Shown one piece after another: positions 49,461 to 61,206 of a stretch of DNA of 64,000 nt. How positions within the stretch are numbered: position 1 is the first letter of the stretch; each line of letters opens with the position of its first letter. The position numbers and the translations under genes were made by a program. The notes beneath the pieces were generated by a model. The model was given only the letters and a program-made list of their open reading frames with translations, made no database searches and had not been told where the DNA came from. This DNA is from Torulaspora globosa. Its lineage: Eukaryota > Ascomycota > Saccharomycetes > Saccharomycetales > Saccharomycetaceae. The stretch spans positions 310,001 through 374,000 of the forward strand of contig NC_050730.1 of the NCBI RefSeq assembly GCF_014133895.1, given 5' to 3'.

Positions 49461-51542
49461 ATGATGTTCAGATTTGCACAGCAAACACAGGTCATCAAGG
49501 GAAGGCTCCCCAACCAGTTTGCCCATGCTTCTGCTAGAAACTCATTCAACCATTCGATACGGTTCAACAGTGCTGTGACTTTGGAGAGACAGGACTCTTC
49601 TGGCAGCACTGCAACCAATCCGTTGGCCCAGACGTCGAATCAGGTGAATGCGGCAGTGACAAAAGTTCGCCATCTGCGGAACAACTTGAATACAGCAAGC
49701 GGAAGGCCTTTACAACAGTTCAATGCTCCGAACCGTAATATAGCGCCGTCCACCACGTCAGCAGACTCTCCATGGTACCACAAAGTGTGCGCGTTCGAAG
49801 ACTGCGTGTCGCAAACGCTGTACATGTCTCAGACACCCAGGCGTAAGACGATGAAGCACAATTCTGAGCATCCAAACTCGAACTCGAACCCGCTCTTTTG
49901 GGACTCCATCGGTAGAGCCATGGACTTGTACCACGATCTGATCAATACGCCAGAGTTGAACTCTGACCGCGTTTCCAAGCTAGTGCATCTTCTACACAAT
50001 GGTTTGCGAGCCAACAGAAACCAGTTAACGAGAATGAACAAGAAACCCGATTATGACTCTCAAAGCTTCCACAAAGAGATGACCAATTATCTCTGTAGGT
50101 CATTGAGAGAGATATCCGACGAAGTGCTGCGCGGTAAAGTTGAGCTCAATGAGTACGGTGCCATGCACCTGATCACTGCTTTCAAGGAACTTTTGTTGTT
50201 TGAAGAAGCGGTCGATATCTGGAAGAATGCTATCAACGGTAGCAATCAATACACCGCTAACATCTTCCTGAATCCAAGAGTCGTTGGTGTCATATTACCA
50301 ATCCTCTACGACAATGGCGTTTCTTACCCAGAAATTCAAAACCTGTACGAGAAGTCTTCCTCAATGATTGACTATTTCCATCCAAATCTTTCCGTCGGAA
50401 TGATTAGAGCCTCATTGTCAGCAGGCGAAAATGAAATGGCTCTGAAACTTTTCCAAAGACTATGTGAGGAAAGCACAGAGATGAAATATGGTTATTTAAT
50501 TGAAACCCATCTTTCATTCATTGGTGAGTGTAAGGACCTCAACGTGGCACAAACATTTTTCGATAAAGCCTTGAACGACGAAATGCCATATAAGATAGAT
50601 CTGCAGGTCTCCTATGTGAAATCGTTCCTAAGAAATATCTGGACTCAAACTCATGACTTTAATCATGTTTATCAGATTTGGTTCAAATCTTCCTTACATT
50701 ATGGCAAGGGTGTAAACCATGGTATCTCATCTTCCTTGAATGATACCTTTTTTGACATCTTCTTTGAGAACTATGCTCAAGATAAAGTTCAAGGTTTTGA
50801 AACGTTACAAAATTTGATTCAAACTTACAACCAAATCAAACCTATCGATGAACCATTCTTCAACATCATTCTGGCCAAATGTACGGTTTGGCGTGATCGT
50901 AGTATCATTGAATACATCGACAAAAGCTACGAACTTTTCCATATCCCAAAAACAATTGTCGCTTACAGAATCTTGTTGAAGTCAATGGGCTCGGTCGATG
51001 ATGCGACCAATAGTGAAATCTTGCAAAGATGGATTCATTTAATCACCAAGTCAGACGAAATTGGTCAACGATTTATTGCCAACGCTGACTGGGCTGCGCT
51101 AAGAGATGCGACAGTCACTTGGACCCAATTCCAAAAGGAAAGGGCAACTCAGGCAACGACTCGCCAAGAATCAGCAGCAGGATCACCGAAGAGCAATGCA
51201 AGCACAGAGTTATTCACTGCTTCCAACGGTCATGTCGATTATTCCCATCCCGCTCTACAAGCGGCCAACGCGTCCGGTGCCTTTGACGATCACGAGAACA
51301 CGCGCGACGCCGAATCACAAATTGAACAGCCGTTCTCCACCAATGAAAGAATGCTCCTTTACTTGAAGATTGTCAAGCGCTATTCTCCTTACTGCCGTGA
51401 CTCCAGACAACTGACAAGACTGACCACCGGAACGGCCGTCAAGTACTCCGTCTTGCAGGATGCCTTGAGCGAGTTCCAGGACTTAGACGTTTCGGATATT
51501 CCTGTCCCCGCACTACGCAATTTGAAACCCAACAGCATGTGA
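49461..51542 (+). CDS. RMD9: Mitochondrial RNA-stability factor Rmd9 (Rmd9/YBR238C)
   Basis: Rmd9 binds a dodecamer in the 3' ends of mitochondrial mRNAs and protects and processes them; S. cerevisiae has a duplicate, YBR238C. The 693-residue protein (646 in S. cerevisiae Rmd9) starts with two ATGs in a row and a basic N-terminus lacking acids (MMFRFAQQTQVIKGRLPNQ), a mitochondrial presequence. The middle, about residues 130-540, is a helical pentatricopeptide-like array. The last 110 residues are polar (residues about 565-640) and end in a conserved block with KYSVLQDALSEFQDLDV. The single copy fits an unduplicated genome. Order matches YGL107C. Confidence 0.92.
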   Translation: MMFRFAQQTQVIKGRLPNQFAHASARNSFNHSIRFNSAVTLERQDSSGSTATNPLAQTSNQVNAAVTKVRHLRNNLNTASGRPLQQFNAPNRNIAPSTTSADSPWYHKVCAFEDCVSQTLYMSQTPRRKTMKHNSEHPNSNSNPLFWDSIGRAMDLYHDLINTPELNSDRVSKLVHLLHNGLRANRNQLTRMNKKPDYDSQSFHKEMTNYLCRSLREISDEVLRGKVELNEYGAMHLITAFKELLLFEEAVDIWKNAINGSNQYTANIFLNPRVVGVILPILYDNGVSYPEIQNLYEKSSSMIDYFHPNLSVGMIRASLSAGENEMALKLFQRLCEESTEMKYGYLIETHLSFIGECKDLNVAQTFFDKALNDEMPYKIDLQVSYVKSFLRNIWTQTHDFNHVYQIWFKSSLHYGKGVNHGISSSLNDTFFDIFFENYAQDKVQGFETLQNLIQTYNQIKPIDEPFFNIILAKCTVWRDRSIIEYIDKSYELFHIPKTIVAYRILLKSMGSVDDATNSEILQRWIHLITKSDEIGQRFIANADWAALRDATVTWTQFQKERATQATTRQESAAGSPKSNASTELFTASNGHVDYSHPALQAANASGAFDDHENTRDAESQIEQPFSTNERMLLYLKIVKRYSPYCRDSRQLTRLTTGTAVKYSVLQDALSEFQDLDVSDIPVPALRNLKPNSM

Positions 51543-51843
51543 TTTTGCCTCTGCCAATATGTTCTCTATCATTTCCTTTTACCCTGGCATCGAAATGAAC
51601 AGATCGTTATTCATATTCTTCGAATTAATTATTCCGTTTCATTAGCTATTCCACCAACTTTGAGCAGATACCGCACATTACTACTTATCGACTTTCTTAG
51701 TCTTACGGTGATATAATTTTTATAGACTTTTGGTTAACTTAGACTCGTCTCTCTGGGAACATAATCTTCGGGCTCTTAATGATCTTAGCACATAAAGAGG
51801 TCCAGCTTGAACCCTGTTGAATGGACTCGGAGGCATCCTGAAG
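51543..51843. other. RMD9 3' flank and YGL108C promoter
   Basis: About 300 bp of AT-rich sequence. No coding frame starts here with an ATG, and no clear promoter module was recognised. Confidence 0.45.
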
Positions 51844-52212
51844 ATGGGGCTATGTGCTAGTAAATCTGACCAAGTTAGAGACTCAGATGCTTCCAAACGT
51901 GCAAAGCCGCAAATTAGAAAGACCCACGATTCACGCAATAAGTCTAACCAGGCGAAAGGCACTCAGCTCCGAAATGGCACTGGACATCGGGTGCATGGGG
52001 AAGTTGACGAGAACAAGGACATATTATCTGCCCAAGAAGCAGCTAGGTTAGCTGCTGAGAAGAGGTTGCAAGAATCCAATTCTAAGGCAACGCAAGGTGC
52101 TCTAGGCAAAAGGCTTGCTGAGGAGAGAAGTAAGTCTTACAAGACGCAAATGATGAAAGAAGCAGAAAGACGGCAGCTCGAAAAAGCCACCAAAGGTATT
52201 GTCTACGATTGA
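51844..52212 (+). CDS. YGL108C: Small lipidated membrane-associated protein (YGL108C homologue)
   Basis: The function is unknown; the S. cerevisiae homologue YGL108C (140 residues) is predicted to be palmitoylated. The 122-residue product starts MGLCASKS. Gly2 with Ser6 fits N-myristoylation and Cys4 fits palmitoylation, so the protein should sit on membranes. The rest is basic and helical, with the conserved AARLAAEKRLQESNSKATQGALGKRLAEERSKSYK block and the end IVYD. The ATG at 51844 was chosen because the frame upstream has no ATG and because the lipidation motif needs this start. It converges on PRP5 (39 bp). Confidence 0.9.
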   Translation: MGLCASKSDQVRDSDASKRAKPQIRKTHDSRNKSNQAKGTQLRNGTGHRVHGEVDENKDILSAQEAARLAAEKRLQESNSKATQGALGKRLAEERSKSYKTQMMKEAERRQLEKATKGIVYD

Positions 52213-52251
52213 GATATGCAAGAATATATGTAATACCCTTCGCGGTTTCAC

Positions 52252-54858
52252 TTAGTACTTTGTATCCTTTATAGATTGGATTCCCGCTTTCCTGACACCT
52301 TCTTTAACTTTCCCCTCGAGCAGTTCTATACTGAGCCTAATATCTTTCTCCTGTGCCGATTCTATCAGCAGATATAACTTGGGTTCATCAGTCTCTGAAC
52401 GAGGAGCCTTGCCCTCTGGGTAGAACTTCCCTTTGTTCGTGATACTACAGCCCGTTTCGTGCTTTATGAACATCAATGTATCATTTTTAGTAGCTTCCCA
52501 TCTCACCAGCTGTGGCAAGTCGTTCACGTTAACTTCAGCTGCAAAGGATATCACACCATCTGGGTTGGAAATCTGCGAAATACTGTACTGAAGTTTGGGA
52601 ACTTGTATAAGGGAATCGACTTCACCAGACCTCCCGCCGTCAGTTGTATTTGCACTTTTTCTCTGAATCTCATTAGCGTCCTCCTCATCTCCGTATCTTT
52701 GTCTTTCCTCGCTCTCCTTAGACTTTCTCTTTAAGTCCAAACTATCGAGACCTTTACCGCCAAATCCTTGAGATACTTTATATTTACCACTTTTTATCCC
52801 CATCTCGAACTTCTCGCTCATACGCTGTAATTCTTGTACTGAACTAGAATCATGAAGTAGCAGTTCTTGCTCGCGTAAGGCCTTCCGCAGAATAAAGGCT
52901 GAGGATATTTCATTGTTCAACAAAAGTGTAATGGCATCGCCACTGTGCGTTCCGCGGGCTGTCCTACCAGTCGTATGCACATATTGCGCAAAGGTCTTGG
53001 CAGCGTTGTAAATAATCACCAATGATACCTCAGGCACATTCAGTCCTCGAGAAAGAACTTCTGTGCAAAGTAGTATACTATTTCGCATTGTCTTGAACTT
53101 CTGCAGGTTATTGATTCTTTGTTGGTATGGTTTCCCAGCATGGATTGACTGGATTATATGGCCCTCGTTTTCTAGCTTTCTCCCCAAGAAGTCGCAGATT
53201 TGTTGACTGGAGACGAATATTATAGCTTTGTCATCAGTTTGCTCTTCCACACCACTACTTGGATCAAGTTTAGCCTCGTTCTTCATTCGCTCATCCAGGA
53301 TGCGTACAAGAGCCTGATATTTTTCGTCGTCACTGGCAAAGATTTGAAATCTTTGAGTAACATTTTCATTAACGAGATTCTGAGAGTTGATTGTTATACT
53401 AATAGGTGAATTAAGCACTCGCATTGCAAAGTTCTTGAGTTTATTTGGAAAAGTAGCACTGAACAGAACGCATTGCTTGTCCCGTCTCACAGTCCCCATT
53501 ATTTGAGTAATTTGCGGCTCAAAGCCCAAATCAAACAATCTATCTGCCTCATCAAGCACAACAAATGTGATTCGCTTAGTCGTCAAAAGCCTACCCATGT
53601 TGAGGGTGAGTAAATCAATGAATCTACCAGGCGTCGCAACCACTACTTCAGCACCCCTTTTCAGACTGTTGATCTGCTGTTTAAGCTCAGATCCACCAGT
53701 GCAGCACACTGCATTTATCGCTTCATCTCCCTTTGTGAAAAGAAGCACTTCTTCATATATCTGTTGAGCCAGCTCTCTTGTCGGTGCCAAGATTAAGCCC
53801 AGTGGACCTGTCTCGTCGGCTGAAAGCGGACGCTGCGCTTTTATCTGCCTGAGGAGGGGAAGTAAGTACGATATAGTTTTACCAGATCCCGTTTTCGAGA
53901 TTCCAATAACGTCCCTCCCACTCATGATTGCAGGAATCGCTTGCGCCTGAATTGGCGTGGGAAGTTCGTACTTCAGATCTCGCATGATGAAATTCATAAC
54001 GTCGCTCGTTAATCCCAACTGAGACCACCTGGCCACTGGTAGAGGGCAGCCGGAACCTTTGATTTTGATATTGCCTAAAGCCATACGCAACTCTTGAGCC
54101 TCACTCTCTGACATGGAGGTGAGCTCTTCTGACTGCCGGTAAAAGTTCTTGCGAAACGGTTCTAAGTCTTCCCTTGCAAATTCAACTTCTTTGACCTTTT
54201 TCTTAGATTTCAACTTGGCAATACGCGTATAACGGACTCCATCATCGTCCTGCTCTTCCAGGTCATTTTCTTCACCGATCGTCTCCAATGGATCATCCTT
54301 ATCCTCTAAAAACTCATCAGCCATATGTCTAGAGCTGCTTTCAGCTGCAGAAAGGCTTGCAATGCGTTGCATATATTCATCTAATGGATCAGCCAAATCT
54401 GCATTATTGCTGGAGGCCTTTTCCTCACTCGATTGTGTCCTCCTGTCATTCAGACTATCTTGGTTTGGCCGGTATAGCTCCACGGATGACGATGCCGTTT
54501 CTTCATCACTCAGGTCAAATGCTATCTTATCTTTCTTGCTCTTCCGTCTTTTAGCGTTCGGTTCAGCAGGTTTCTTGGACTCTTCACTGCTAGCCTTCTC
54601 CTTCAGACGCTCGTGGTCCCGCTCTCTCTTCTTCCTTTTCCACGCCTCAAGCTTCTGCCGTCTTGCGGCAGCCTTATCCTCACTACTATCGTTGTTAGTA
54701 ATCTGTTCAACAGACTGGTCCTTCTTCTCCTTGTCAAATTGGGCCTTCTTCTGCTTCCATTTCGCTAGCCTTTGCTGTCTTTCCTGCAAAATCTCAGCAC
54801 TCATCTTATCGTTAGCACTTACAGGTTTCATGGCCGAGTCGAGACTGCCAGGACTCAT
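52252..54858 (-). CDS. PRP5: DEAD-box splicing helicase Prp5
   Basis: Prp5 is the ATPase that remodels U2 snRNP and proofreads branch-site pairing during prespliceosome formation. The 868-residue protein (849 in S. cerevisiae) has a long charged N-terminus that carries the DPLD motif (157-160), which binds SF3b. The helicase core follows: Q motif PTPIQAQAIPA (about 300-310), motif I SKTGSGKT (321-328), PTRELA, TPGR, DEAD (near 434), SAT, and the family-typical VHTTGRTARG instead of HRxGR. The order matches YBR237W, divergent from ABD1. Confidence 0.96.
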   Translation of the reverse strand: MSPGSLDSAMKPVSANDKMSAEILQERQQRLAKWKQKKAQFDKEKKDQSVEQITNNDSSEDKAAARRQKLEAWKRKKRERDHERLKEKASSEESKKPAEPNAKRRKSKKDKIAFDLSDEETASSSVELYRPNQDSLNDRRTQSSEEKASSNNADLADPLDEYMQRIASLSAAESSSRHMADEFLEDKDDPLETIGEENDLEEQDDDGVRYTRIAKLKSKKKVKEVEFAREDLEPFRKNFYRQSEELTSMSESEAQELRMALGNIKIKGSGCPLPVARWSQLGLTSDVMNFIMRDLKYELPTPIQAQAIPAIMSGRDVIGISKTGSGKTISYLLPLLRQIKAQRPLSADETGPLGLILAPTRELAQQIYEEVLLFTKGDEAINAVCCTGGSELKQQINSLKRGAEVVVATPGRFIDLLTLNMGRLLTTKRITFVVLDEADRLFDLGFEPQITQIMGTVRRDKQCVLFSATFPNKLKNFAMRVLNSPISITINSQNLVNENVTQRFQIFASDDEKYQALVRILDERMKNEAKLDPSSGVEEQTDDKAIIFVSSQQICDFLGRKLENEGHIIQSIHAGKPYQQRINNLQKFKTMRNSILLCTEVLSRGLNVPEVSLVIIYNAAKTFAQYVHTTGRTARGTHSGDAITLLLNNEISSAFILRKALREQELLLHDSSSVQELQRMSEKFEMGIKSGKYKVSQGFGGKGLDSLDLKRKSKESEERQRYGDEEDANEIQRKSANTTDGGRSGEVDSLIQVPKLQYSISQISNPDGVISFAAEVNVNDLPQLVRWEATKNDTLMFIKHETGCSITNKGKFYPEGKAPRSETDEPKLYLLIESAQEKDIRLSIELLEGKVKEGVRKAGIQSIKDTKY

Positions 54859-55013
54859 TATCCTCTCAACCTTCCTCTAGCAGTTTTGTCAAGGTGTTGG
54901 TTGTTGAAGGCATACTAAGTTAACGAGATAGCTTACTAGAGCTTATACTGTTAAGAAAAGACAAGCCGGAAAGAAGGTGGGCAACTGTCGCTAGATTGCA
55001 TTCCATTAGCTAG

Positions 55014-56300
<1,287 letters not shown>

Positions 56301-56368
56301 ATGTACATGCAGCCACAGTCACTTGAGAGTAAGTGCTCTGGGACGTGGAGAGTATAGGTCTTCTCGCA

Positions 56369-59300
56369 CTACAAAGCCGTGGTCACTGTCATTGTTTGTG
56401 AATTGATCAACATGGTGGGCGGCAGCCCTTCCAGCCAAATGTTAAGATCCTCCACATATAGTAAACTGGCGGTCGGGTCCTCATGTGTGCCAAGTGCTGG
56501 GATTGGCAAAGTCGAAAAGAGTAAGTCGGAATGCGCAGAGAGTTGTGTCATGACATCATTCAGAATTAAATGCTGAGCTTTGCCTGGCAAATCGTTAAAG
56601 ACTAGATTTTGCATCTCCAGCACAAGACTCTCCTTTGAACAGCATGGCGATAGTTCTGGAAGAACTGGGTTTCGTGCAGAATTTGACTGGCTTTCTGCTG
56701 GGTGGTTTTCATCTGCTATGGGGATCAAAGTTGGCTTGTCTCCGCTCTCATCTTCAAGAACCTTTGTACTGGGCAACTTATCGCTAGAGAAAACCGGCCC
56801 AGCGGCTTGAGGATTGCCATGCCCTTCATATCTCTTGTGCAGCGAAGCTGAACTCTTGTTGGCCAGGTTCCGCCGCCTGCTTCCTTCATAATTAAGCCTT
56901 TGTACAACCGATGGAATGGATTGTGTGGAGTCTCGGATAGATGCCACGTCTGTCTCGTCCTCAGAATCAGAACTTGAGACAGAGCCCGCGAGCGGCATAG
57001 AAGTACTCATGCTCATTGAAACTCCGAGTCTCTGAAGTTTGGATACATTATATTTGTCACTTTTTATTTCATTAGACTTCACCTGAACAGGATTGACCAT
57101 CGAAAAGCGGCGCTTAGGTTTCATTGTTTCTCTAGCTTCTTGTAGATCCTTCCACCATGGATCATCAGCCAGTTTGGAGTTAACATATTTGAGATTGATT
57201 GGATCGCCTTTAACTATTGTATTGTAAACTCTAAATTGATCAAGCGACACAACGATTACTTCCGCCTCGATTCTTAAAACGCTTAGTAGTTCTTTCATCC
57301 TCCTACTTTCGTCTGATCTATCTAATTCGTTTTCCACAAATAAAATGACCCGCAAAGTATGAGTATGCTTCCATTGCGGTACAGTGACTAAAATTGCACC
57401 AAGTTGAAGAATCAAAGTGTAAGTATCAAAGTTTGTTGTTATGGTGGATGGCGAATCTCTGTGAGTCTTCATTTGAGCACACATCTGAATAGGGTAGAGG
57501 TCTATGTTCTTCTTGGCAACAAATCTATCATGCTTATCTGGAAGGTTCAGTTTTCTGAAACCGTGGGCTATGGCTATATTTGATTGCATGAGTGATAAGT
57601 CTTCGACTATCTGCACCCATTGCTGAATTTTGATCTTATCTTCATTCTTGCATTCATCAGTAGGCAAAGGGTAACCTAAGTGCGCAACAGTAGATTTCCC
57701 GGAATCCTGACGTGGGAGTTCAGTGCCATTGCGATTGACGCCTTGGCGGCGCTCCCGATAATAATGTTGCAAGTCAAAAAATCCCAAAACTGTGATATTA
57801 GGCTTCATTCCACCAAGTCCGGAACCCAGAAAAACATTCCTAATTCCCCATGCCAACGTTGGGCCAGTTCCGATCTGTACGAATGCTTTAATCTTAGCCA
57901 TATCTCTTATCTTCATCCAAGCTCGCTTTTGCTTCTTCAACTCGTTGAATTGCTCTTGGAAGTCTGCACTGACAGTGACGTGACCCAGTATGTATAATCC
58001 TCCTTTCTTCAAATTATTACAGAAACGTATCAAGTTCCAGCTGGTTCGTGGATTGTCAACCAGTAAAAGAATTTGAGGTCTCCAATATTTGATGTTGTCT
58101 TGCTTCAGTCTCAACAGATACTTTCTCACTTGATGATAGATCAGATTCTGAGAGACATCTCCCCATGGTTTTGGTGGCGAATAATAATGAATGAACAGAA
58201 AGAGAAGAACCATGGCCAAGATAACAATGGAAGCAGATATCCCATCGACCACAAACATCGCAACTGTCGAAAGAAATGCGCCTGATATAGCTGTGTAGCG
58301 ACCAAAATATTTGAATGAGGGTCTGAAGTTGGGAGCGGACGAAATGACAAGGAAGAAACAAGCGAGATTCATGACAGCGAATGTCATTAGGAAGGTCATT
58401 GTGATGAACGTCGCTATTTTGTTAACATCTGAGAAGAGACACATTTGCGTAAGGAACCAGGTGAGCAATAAAGACGCTAGCGGCTTTTGGTAAAAAATGG
58501 CAAGACCTGGTACAATGCAGTCTTTTGCGATAGCCTCTAAAACATACGCAGCGCCAACCATACCGACAATAATGGAGAACAGCGAAGTCGAAAGCTCACC
58601 AAGCAAAATGATTATCTGAGCTGCGCTGATGGATTGGACGACTTGCACCTCGTTGTATAAGGTCTCACGAGGTGTGCTGCAACTCATTGATAAAACCACC
58701 ATCGCGTAACAGGTAAAGGTGAAAAGCAGTCCCCATAACGTACCTTTCGGTATAGACCTTGACGGTTTCCGCAATTCGCTTGACATACCCGCGCCAGCGA
58801 ATATACCTGCTGTGGCAGGGAAAAGGATTCCGAACAAGTCGTTGAAGGTCTCCCTTTTCTTCATCATCGATCCAGCAGCACCTTTCGTTAGATGGGGGAG
58901 TAAATTCCCTCTGAACGTCTCCCAGGAGATCCCTGTGTAGATTATATTGCCTTCACTGAACGGCCTTTTTATCAAGGTTGATATTGGTATTGATATGGTA
59001 GACAGTGCCAGGACCCAAAAAAGAATATTGCCTGCTCTTGACACCATTTGCGAGCCGACCAATGCAATACTGATACATAGCAGTAAGATGATTGTAGCAT
59101 ATAGGAATTCGTGCCAGCGACCAGCGGGAAGCAGATCAATCAAGGCAGCCTTCACCTCCGGGTCCTCGGATATACCAAAATTGTATAGCAAAGGTTCTAC
59201 TATACCTATGGCATTCATACCACTGTTGAAAACCTGACCTAGAAAGAATACTATCCCAATAGAGCCGCCGAACTCTGGGCCCAGACTTCTTGATATCATG

Positions 59301-59692
59301 TAGTAGGCTCCACCTCCTCTCACAGTACCATTTGTGGAGATGGCTGAAACACTCAACGTCGTTAGCAAGTTGATAAGATAGCTCAACACAAGCAAGCCCA
59401 GTGTGCAGATGAACCCAAGTTGACCCAATATAAAACCAAACCGCAAGAACATCAAAATGGACAAAACGTTGAGCGAAGTTGGGACGAAAACCCCATCAAA
59501 GGTTCCCAGTTTGTCCTTATTCGGATTATTTGGATCATATTTGGACGATGTCTTTCGTAGCTCTGGTGTCTCCTGATAACTGAAATAAGTTAAGCTTGTC
59601 CTCTTGGTAGGTAGTAGACTGCTGGTTTCGTTCTGTGAACTGCTGGCTGGAGGCTTGTGAGATCCTGGTATGTCGTAGAACCTGGTACTCAT
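56369..59692 (-). CDS. VHC1: Vacuolar cation-chloride cotransporter Vhc1
   Basis: Vhc1 is the yeast member of the SLC12 cation-chloride cotransporters and imports K+ and Cl- into the vacuole. The 1107-residue protein (1120 in S. cerevisiae) has about twelve membrane segments between 70 and 520. The first half contains the signature [19 protein letters not shown] and [19 protein letters not shown], and [17 protein letters not shown] near 290. The cytosolic C-terminal half is long and includes Ser/Thr-rich stretches (about 905-940). Order matches YBR235W; this gene ends the chromosome II/VII block. Confidence 0.96.
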   Translation of the reverse strand: MSTRFYDIPGSHKPPASSSQNETSSLLPTKRTSLTYFSYQETPELRKTSSKYDPNNPNKDKLGTFDGVFVPTSLNVLSILMFLRFGFILGQLGFICTLGLLVLSYLINLLTTLSVSAISTNGTVRGGGAYYMISRSLGPEFGGSIGIVFFLGQVFNSGMNAIGIVEPLLYNFGISEDPEVKAALIDLLPAGRWHEFLYATIILLLCISIALVGSQMVSRAGNILFWVLALSTISIPISTLIKRPFSEGNIIYTGISWETFRGNLLPHLTKGAAGSMMKKRETFNDLFGILFPATAGIFAGAGMSSELRKPSRSIPKGTLWGLLFTFTCYAMVVLSMSCSTPRETLYNEVQVVQSISAAQIIILLGELSTSLFSIIVGMVGAAYVLEAIAKDCIVPGLAIFYQKPLASLLLTWFLTQMCLFSDVNKIATFITMTFLMTFAVMNLACFFLVISSAPNFRPSFKYFGRYTAISGAFLSTVAMFVVDGISASIVILAMVLLFLFIHYYSPPKPWGDVSQNLIYHQVRKYLLRLKQDNIKYWRPQILLLVDNPRTSWNLIRFCNNLKKGGLYILGHVTVSADFQEQFNELKKQKRAWMKIRDMAKIKAFVQIGTGPTLAWGIRNVFLGSGLGGMKPNITVLGFFDLQHYYRERRQGVNRNGTELPRQDSGKSTVAHLGYPLPTDECKNEDKIKIQQWVQIVEDLSLMQSNIAIAHGFRKLNLPDKHDRFVAKKNIDLYPIQMCAQMKTHRDSPSTITTNFDTYTLILQLGAILVTVPQWKHTHTLRVILFVENELDRSDESRRMKELLSVLRIEAEVIVVSLDQFRVYNTIVKGDPINLKYVNSKLADDPWWKDLQEARETMKPKRRFSMVNPVQVKSNEIKSDKYNVSKLQRLGVSMSMSTSMPLAGSVSSSDSEDETDVASIRDSTQSIPSVVQRLNYEGSRRRNLANKSSASLHKRYEGHGNPQAAGPVFSSDKLPSTKVLEDESGDKPTLIPIADENHPAESQSNSARNPVLPELSPCCSKESLVLEMQNLVFNDLPGKAQHLILNDVMTQLSAHSDLLFSTLPIPALGTHEDPTASLLYVEDLNIWLEGLPPTMLINSQTMTVTTAL

Positions 59693-59923
59693 CGAACAGC
59701 TTTACGTTCTTCTTGGCTATAAAAGAGTGTATTATTGCTGTAAGCGATCGTCCTTCAAGCTCTTGAAAACTGCCGGCTTTAAGAGTCGAGTAGCTTGGGC
59801 AGGATCAAGACTTATAGCTCTAGCAGAGCCCTTTAAAGACTATCACTAAATATACAGGATAATTTATGGCATCTGTAGTAACGAACATGAAGGCTAGCCG
59901 ATACGATGGTTTACCGACGAAGC

Positions 59924-60842
59924 TTAAATTGCCAGCAAAAATCCGATGATCAGACTATAATAAACACATGGTGATTCCAATGAAGCCCAGCAGCGATGGC
60001 CCAACTGTGTTTGCACTGTTGGTAGAGGGCAGTCTTGCGGAGACTGTGTAGTGAGTAAACTTGTGGTACAGGCTGCAGGCTGGGAGGTTGCACCACTGGA
60101 TGGTGATTGAGGTTTCTCGCTTGATAAGTGGCTAGACGTGGGTTTCACTGGTTCAGAAGTAGTCACACTGCATGGACAAGCGGTTATGGTGAGCGAGGTT
60201 GGACCAGTTACTGTGATGGTCTCGCCGTTCGTGATAATAGTGGTTGGCGATGGGCAGTAGGTGGTCAGCTCGGGGAGCACGGTGATCTTGGTAGTGTAAG
60301 AAATCGTTGTTGAGTTATTGTAGCCCCCGGTAGTTTCTCTGGTCGTCGTTTCGACTGGCACTTTAGCGGTCACAGTACATGGGCAGGTAGTGATGGTGAC
60401 GGTGCTAGGAGCAGTGACCGTGATCGTCTCTCCGTTTCTGGTTATTATGGTAGACAATGGACAGTAAGTGGCTAACTCGGAGACCATAGTGGTCGTGCTG
60501 ATGTAAGTAGTACTCGCGGTAGGTCCTTGGGGCGCAGGAATCGTGGCTGTCAGCGTACAGGGGCATGCTGTAATCTTCAGAGTGGTAGGAGCCGTGACTG
60601 TGATTGTCTCGCCATCGGTTGTTATAGTAGTTGGCGTGGGACAGTAAGCCCTGAACTCAGTGACGACCGTAGTAGCAGTGGCGCAGGAAGAGCTATTAGC
60701 CACAGGCGGAGGCCTGGAGACAGGAGGGATCATGCTGGTTAATGCTGCTATCGCCAATGCTGCTGCTCACATTTCGATAGGTGATCTGTGTCGTCGCAGC
60801 CCCCAAAAGCAGACTTACCGACATTAACTGTAATAACCTCAT
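59924..60842 (-). CDS. SED1: SED1-like GPI cell-wall protein; reading frame broken in two places
   Basis: Sed1 is a major GPI-anchored wall protein, covering stationary-phase cells. The central frame (from about 60757 to a stop at 59924) encodes three copies of the family repeat (YCPxP...DGETITVTAPTTLxITACPC-type, near 60660, 60470 and 60250). It has no ATG before the repeats except one that yields no signal peptide. One base out of phase, an ATG at 60842 begins MRLLQLMSVSLLLGAATTQ, a clear signal peptide, followed by a potential N-glycosylation site NVS; this frame stops at 60698. That same outer frame reopens at the end and encodes STNSANTVGPSLLGFIG with a hydrophobic tail and stop at 59955, a typical GPI signal. 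So a +1 shift (60767-60699) and a -1 shift (60131-about 60003) separate the parts. The gene may be a recent pseudogene or carry sequence errors. Gene order with RAD55 and PPH3 matches chromosome IV. Confidence 0.72.
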
Positions 60843-61206
60843 CTTCTGTATTAACGAGCAGTTAGTTGGACAACTAAGCGCCAGAGCTTCAACCCATTTT
60901 GAACTCCGTTTTTTATATCTCGGTTTTCTGGCATCCAGATTCAGATCTCGGCATACCGACCAAACCTAGGATTTGCCCGTCCTTGATCTCCCTGAGCCTT
61001 CTAATCTTAGCATAAAACCCTCTGGCTTCTTTAGTCTCCGTAGTTCTCTTTCTTTCTTTCCGTTCTTCGTAGTTTCACGTTATGCATCGCCTATTGTTAG
61101 ATTCCTTCCTTCCTGATGGCAGAACTCATCACAGCGCAGAGAGAGTCGAGATCTGCCGTTCAAGGGATTAAATACTGCTTCTGATATAGCCTCTTTCAGT
61201 AGCTTC
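60843..61206. promoter_or_regulatory. Promoter region of the SED1-like gene
   Basis: This 364-bp region contains TATAAAA on the minus strand at 60911-60917, about 70 bp before the ATG at 60842, which supports that ATG as the true start. The region between 61030 and 61080 is pyrimidine-rich. No gene was recognised. Confidence 0.6.

Noticed and set aside
60746..60842. Intron in the SED1-like gene (GTAAGT at 60818-60813) to explain the frame change
   Set aside because: No TACTAAC-type branch site is present, and joining at the nearby AG sites does not lead into the repeat frame without stops.
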